Assembly: GCA_045603585.1 (NCBI GenBank)
Contig: JAZUMK010000053.1
Span: 1-23,936 of the forward strand
DNA length: 23,936 nt
Origin: SFEL01 sp045603585
GTDB lineage: Bacteria > Bacillota > Clostridia > Christensenellales > CAG-138
Direction of reading: 5' to 3'
Position 1 is the stretch's first letter, and each line of letters begins with the position of its first letter. The notes under the pieces are model-generated. The model was not told the origin of the DNA. It saw only the letters and a list, made by a program, of their open reading frames with translations, and made no database searches. Position numbers and translations under genes: made by a program. Shown piece after piece: positions 21,766 through 23,936 of the stretch.

Positions 21766-21794
21766 TTGCGTAATAATCCCCATTGGGCTAAAAT
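21766..21794 (+). promoter_or_regulatory. Candidate alr promoter
   Basis: TTGCGT, 17 bases, then TAAAAT (3/6 and 5/6), about 65 bases before the alr ATG. A moderate match. Confidence 0.35.
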
Positions 21795-21858
21795 ATAAAA
21801 TGGAATAGGATGTTTTGCAAGTTTTTTATTCCGCAATTTGTCCATCAAGGAGACAATC

Positions 21859-22998
21859 ATGAACAGCATACACCCTACGGCGCGGGCCTGGGCTCAGATA
21901 GACCTTGCCGCCATGACACATAACTTCAATATTGCAAAAAGCACAGGCAAAAAGGTGATGTGCGTTATCAAGGCCAATGCTTACGGCCACGGCGCAGTGC
22001 CCTGCGGCCTGCATCTGCAGAAGCTCGGGGCGGATTTCTTCGCCGTTGCCTGCCTTGCGGAGGCCATCGAGCTTCGCCGGGGCGGCATAACCAGGCCTAT
22101 GCTGATACTTGGCTACACCCCTGCGGAATACGCGGCGGAACTTGCCCAGTATGATATCACCCAGACTGTATACGACATGGAAAGCGCACAGGCCCTGAGC
22201 CGCGAGGCCGTCAAGGCCGGCGTAACCATAGACGTACATATAAAGGTGGATACAGGTATGTCCCGCATAGGCATATATGCCCAGAGCGAGGCTTCTGCCG
22301 CCGCTGCCGCAGAGGATATCCGGCAGATATACGCTCTTCCCGGGCTGAACGCCACAGGCGTTTATACCCACTTTTCCGTGGCGGATGACCCGGAGCATGA
22401 CAGCTACACCAAATGGCAGCTGGAAAACTACCGTATGGTGCTGGATGCCCTTGCCGAAAAGGGTATACATCCCCAAATACGCCATGCGGGCAACACCGCC
22501 GGCATACTGAACCACCCCGATTCACACTTTGACATGATAAGGGCAGGCATAATGCTTTACGGCATGTATCCCGACGGAATACACAGGAACGGCCCTCTCA
22601 AGCCGGTGATGACCCTCAAATCCCGCGTGGCTCAGATAAGGGAGCTGCCCGCAGGCGCATCCGTCAGCTACGGCCGCACATATGAGACGGATAAACCCAC
22701 CCGCATGGCGGTGATCACCGCCGGATATGCAGACGGACATCCCCGCCGCATATCGGATTGCTCCTATGACATAGTCAACGGACGGCAATTTCCCCAGATC
22801 GGCCGCATTTGCATGGACATGCACATGATCGATATCACAGGAGATAGCAGCATACAAGTAGGGGATGAAGTATCCCTCTGGGGCGGCGAAGGCATGAGCG
22901 CAGAGCAGGTCGCCGCCAAAGTAGGCACTCTCAACTACGAACTTACCTGCCTTATCACCCCCAGAATAGCCCGCGTATACCTGAACGGAACAGAATAA
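21859..22998 (+). CDS. alr: Alanine racemase
   Basis: Alr interconverts L- and D-alanine with PLP, supplying D-Ala for peptidoglycan. The 379-residue protein has the PLP lysine K38 in VIKANAYGHG, KVDTGMSRIG (about 131-140), the HAGNTAGIL segment, IRAGIMLYGMYP, SYGRTYE, AGYADGHPR containing the catalytic tyrosine of the C-terminal domain, and GRICMDMHMID. The start is fixed by AAGGAGA five bases upstream; an in-frame TTG at 21838 precedes that site and is rejected. The gene is monocistronic, with its own terminator. Nothing around it suggests a catabolic role. Confidence 0.96.
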   Translation: MNSIHPTARAWAQIDLAAMTHNFNIAKSTGKKVMCVIKANAYGHGAVPCGLHLQKLGADFFAVACLAEAIELRRGGITRPMLILGYTPAEYAAELAQYDITQTVYDMESAQALSREAVKAGVTIDVHIKVDTGMSRIGIYAQSEASAAAAAEDIRQIYALPGLNATGVYTHFSVADDPEHDSYTKWQLENYRMVLDALAEKGIHPQIRHAGNTAGILNHPDSHFDMIRAGIMLYGMYPDGIHRNGPLKPVMTLKSRVAQIRELPAGASVSYGRTYETDKPTRMAVITAGYADGHPRRISDCSYDIVNGRQFPQIGRICMDMHMIDITGDSSIQVGDEVSLWGGEGMSAEQVAAKVGTLNYELTCLITPRIARVYLNGTE

Positions 22999-23031
22999 AA
23001 GCATATCCGTGTTATTTTTTTCACATTTTGT

Positions 23032-23060
23032 AAAGGCCCTATGCAAGGGTCTTTATTTTT
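23032..23060 (+). terminator. alr terminator
   Basis: AAAGGCCCT pairs with AGGGTCTTT (9 bp, one G-U) over a 5-base loop, followed by ATTTTT. The remaining gap to 23432 is AT-rich and holds no credible gene, only the repeats and promoter listed separately. Confidence 0.8.
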
Positions 23061-23248
23061 ATGCGCATATATGCGGGAAGTATATTGTCCTCATTTGGGC
23101 GAATCACCTGCTGTTTTATCCGTATCATGTGTACATCATCCATATATCAGGTCATTTTATCCTTGTGCAAAGCATACTATATGGTAAGAATATGCTTATT
23201 TGTCGCATTTTTGTCAATTATTTCGGATTTATATTCATGTATCGCCAA

Positions 23249-23280
23249 TTTTCTTAACGGAAATTTGGGTTTTCTTAACG
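23249..23280 (+). promoter_or_regulatory. 11-base direct repeat upstream of the NSS gene
   Basis: TTTTCTTAACG occurs at 23249-23259 and 23270-23280, exactly 21 bases apart (two helical turns), about 50 bases before the -35. The spacing on one face of the helix suggests activator sites. Confidence 0.4.
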
Positions 23281-23328
23281 ATTTCTGTATACTTATAAGA
23301 AAAAAGTGTATTTATTCGCAATATTTCG

Positions 23329-23357
23329 TTGACGTTTACCCTCTGACGTGATAAAGT
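23329..23357 (+). promoter_or_regulatory. Promoter of the NSS transporter gene
   Basis: TTGACG, 17 bases, then TAAAGT (5/6 and 4/6). The leader is about 70 bases and ends with AGGAGG eight bases before the ATG. Confidence 0.55.
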
Positions 23358-23432
23358 AAGATAAAGTTTGCAGGTGGTTATCCGCTTTCAAACATGTAAT
23401 TTTCTATCAAACATTTCATAGGAGGATTCTTT

Positions 23433-23936
23433 ATGGAAAACAACAGAGAACAATGGGGTTCCACGTTTGGCTTCCTTATGGCAGCCGTAGGCTCCGCTGT
23501 AGGTCTCGGCAATATTTGGGGCTTCCCCTATAAGTGCGGTGCCAACGGCGGCGGCGCTTTCGTGCTGGTATACCTCGTGCTGGTTGCAACCGTAGGTATT
23601 ACCTGCATGCTGGGCGAGCTGGCCATCGGCCGTAAGACCGGCATGGGCGCTGTAGGTGCTTACGCGGCTCTCGGCAAGAAGTACACCTGGATCGGCTACA
23701 TGGGTGTTGCCTCCGGCTTCATCATCGTAGGCTTCTACAGCGTGCTCGGCGGTATCGTTCTCCGCTACATGCTGGGCTTCCTGCTCAACCTGTTTGGCGG
23801 CACCGGCTTCGGCGTTGACGGCTTCTTCGGCGCATGGATCGCCAACATGCCCGGCATGCTGGGCTTCTACGCCATCTTCATGCTGATCAACATCGTTATC
23901 GTTATGGGCGGTATTTCCGGCGGTATCGAGAAGTTC
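23433..23936 (+). CDS. Sodium-dependent transporter, NSS family (N-terminal part)
   Basis: This is the first 168 residues of a neurotransmitter:sodium symporter family protein; the gene runs off the right edge. The signature of the first helices is clear: WGSTFGFLMAAVGSAVGLGN (8-27), then IWGFPYKCGANGGGAFVLVY, the broken helix 1 that binds sodium and substrate. It is followed by further spans and LGELAIGRKTG. Bacterial NSS proteins import amino acids such as Trp, Tyr, Leu or Ala with sodium. An amino-acid role would suit the catabolic genes nearby, but the substrate cannot be read from this part. AGGAGG precedes the ATG. Confidence 0.92.
   Translation, partial: MENNREQWGSTFGFLMAAVGSAVGLGNIWGFPYKCGANGGGAFVLVYLVLVATVGITCMLGELAIGRKTGMGAVGAYAALGKKYTWIGYMGVASGFIIVGFYSVLGGIVLRYMLGFLLNLFGGTGFGVDGFFGAWIANMPGMLGFYAIFMLINIVIVMGGISGGIEKF

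Noticed and set aside
23064..23075. CGCATATATGCG palindrome after alr
   Set aside because: Short, AT-rich in the centre and isolated just behind a terminator; no relation to a promoter.

Overview
The window looks like a piece of a low-to-mid-GC Firmicutes (Clostridia-like) chromosome, probably an anaerobic amino-acid fermenter. The basis is the rpmH-rnpA-yidD-yidC-jag cluster divergent from dnaA, strong AGGAGG-type ribosome binding sites, TTGACA/TATAAT promoters, and ferredoxin-linked 2-oxoacid oxidation coupled to phosphotransbutyrylase and butyrate kinase. Family or genus cannot be fixed from the sequence.

Layout. 1-633: 3' end of a GltS-like sodium/glutamate symporter. 837-3688 (minus): jag, yidC, yidD, rnpA, rpmH, read from a near-perfect promoter at 3772-3801. 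3689-4102: divergent control region with DnaA-box-like repeats. 4103-5428: dnaA, not followed by dnaN. 5552-6692: small lipoprotein and a YugP-type zinc peptidase. 6966-13653: hom, lysC, asd, then tdh and kbl, i.e. aspartate-family synthesis next to threonine catabolism to glycine and acetyl-CoA. 13752-15224 (minus): repeat-rich lipoprotein and a dUTPase-like protein. 15462-19830: buk, ptb, iorA, iorB. 19954-21147: class I aminotransferase. Aminotransferase, IOR, Ptb and Buk together form a plausible route from amino acid to 2-oxoacid to acyl-CoA to acyl-phosphate to acid plus ATP. 21200-21670 (minus): LURP-one-related protein. 21859-22998: alanine racemase. 23433 to the right edge: start of a sodium:neurotransmitter symporter (NSS) family transporter.

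Two things stand out. (1) The gaps lysC-asd and tdh-kbl are filled by two diverged copies of one roughly 315-base structured element. Its helices are kept by compensatory changes between copies. Each copy ends in a pyrimidine-pyrimidine-purine arrangement in which an upstream pyrimidine tract matches the purine strand of a 20-22 bp hairpin in parallel for 16-17 consecutive positions. This is the signature of a pyrimidine-motif triple helix (RNA triplex or H-DNA), and it covaries between the copies. (2) yidD is intact except for one in-frame TGA exactly at the conserved Cys of the family's PTCS motif, so it is either a selenocysteine codon or a point-mutated gene.
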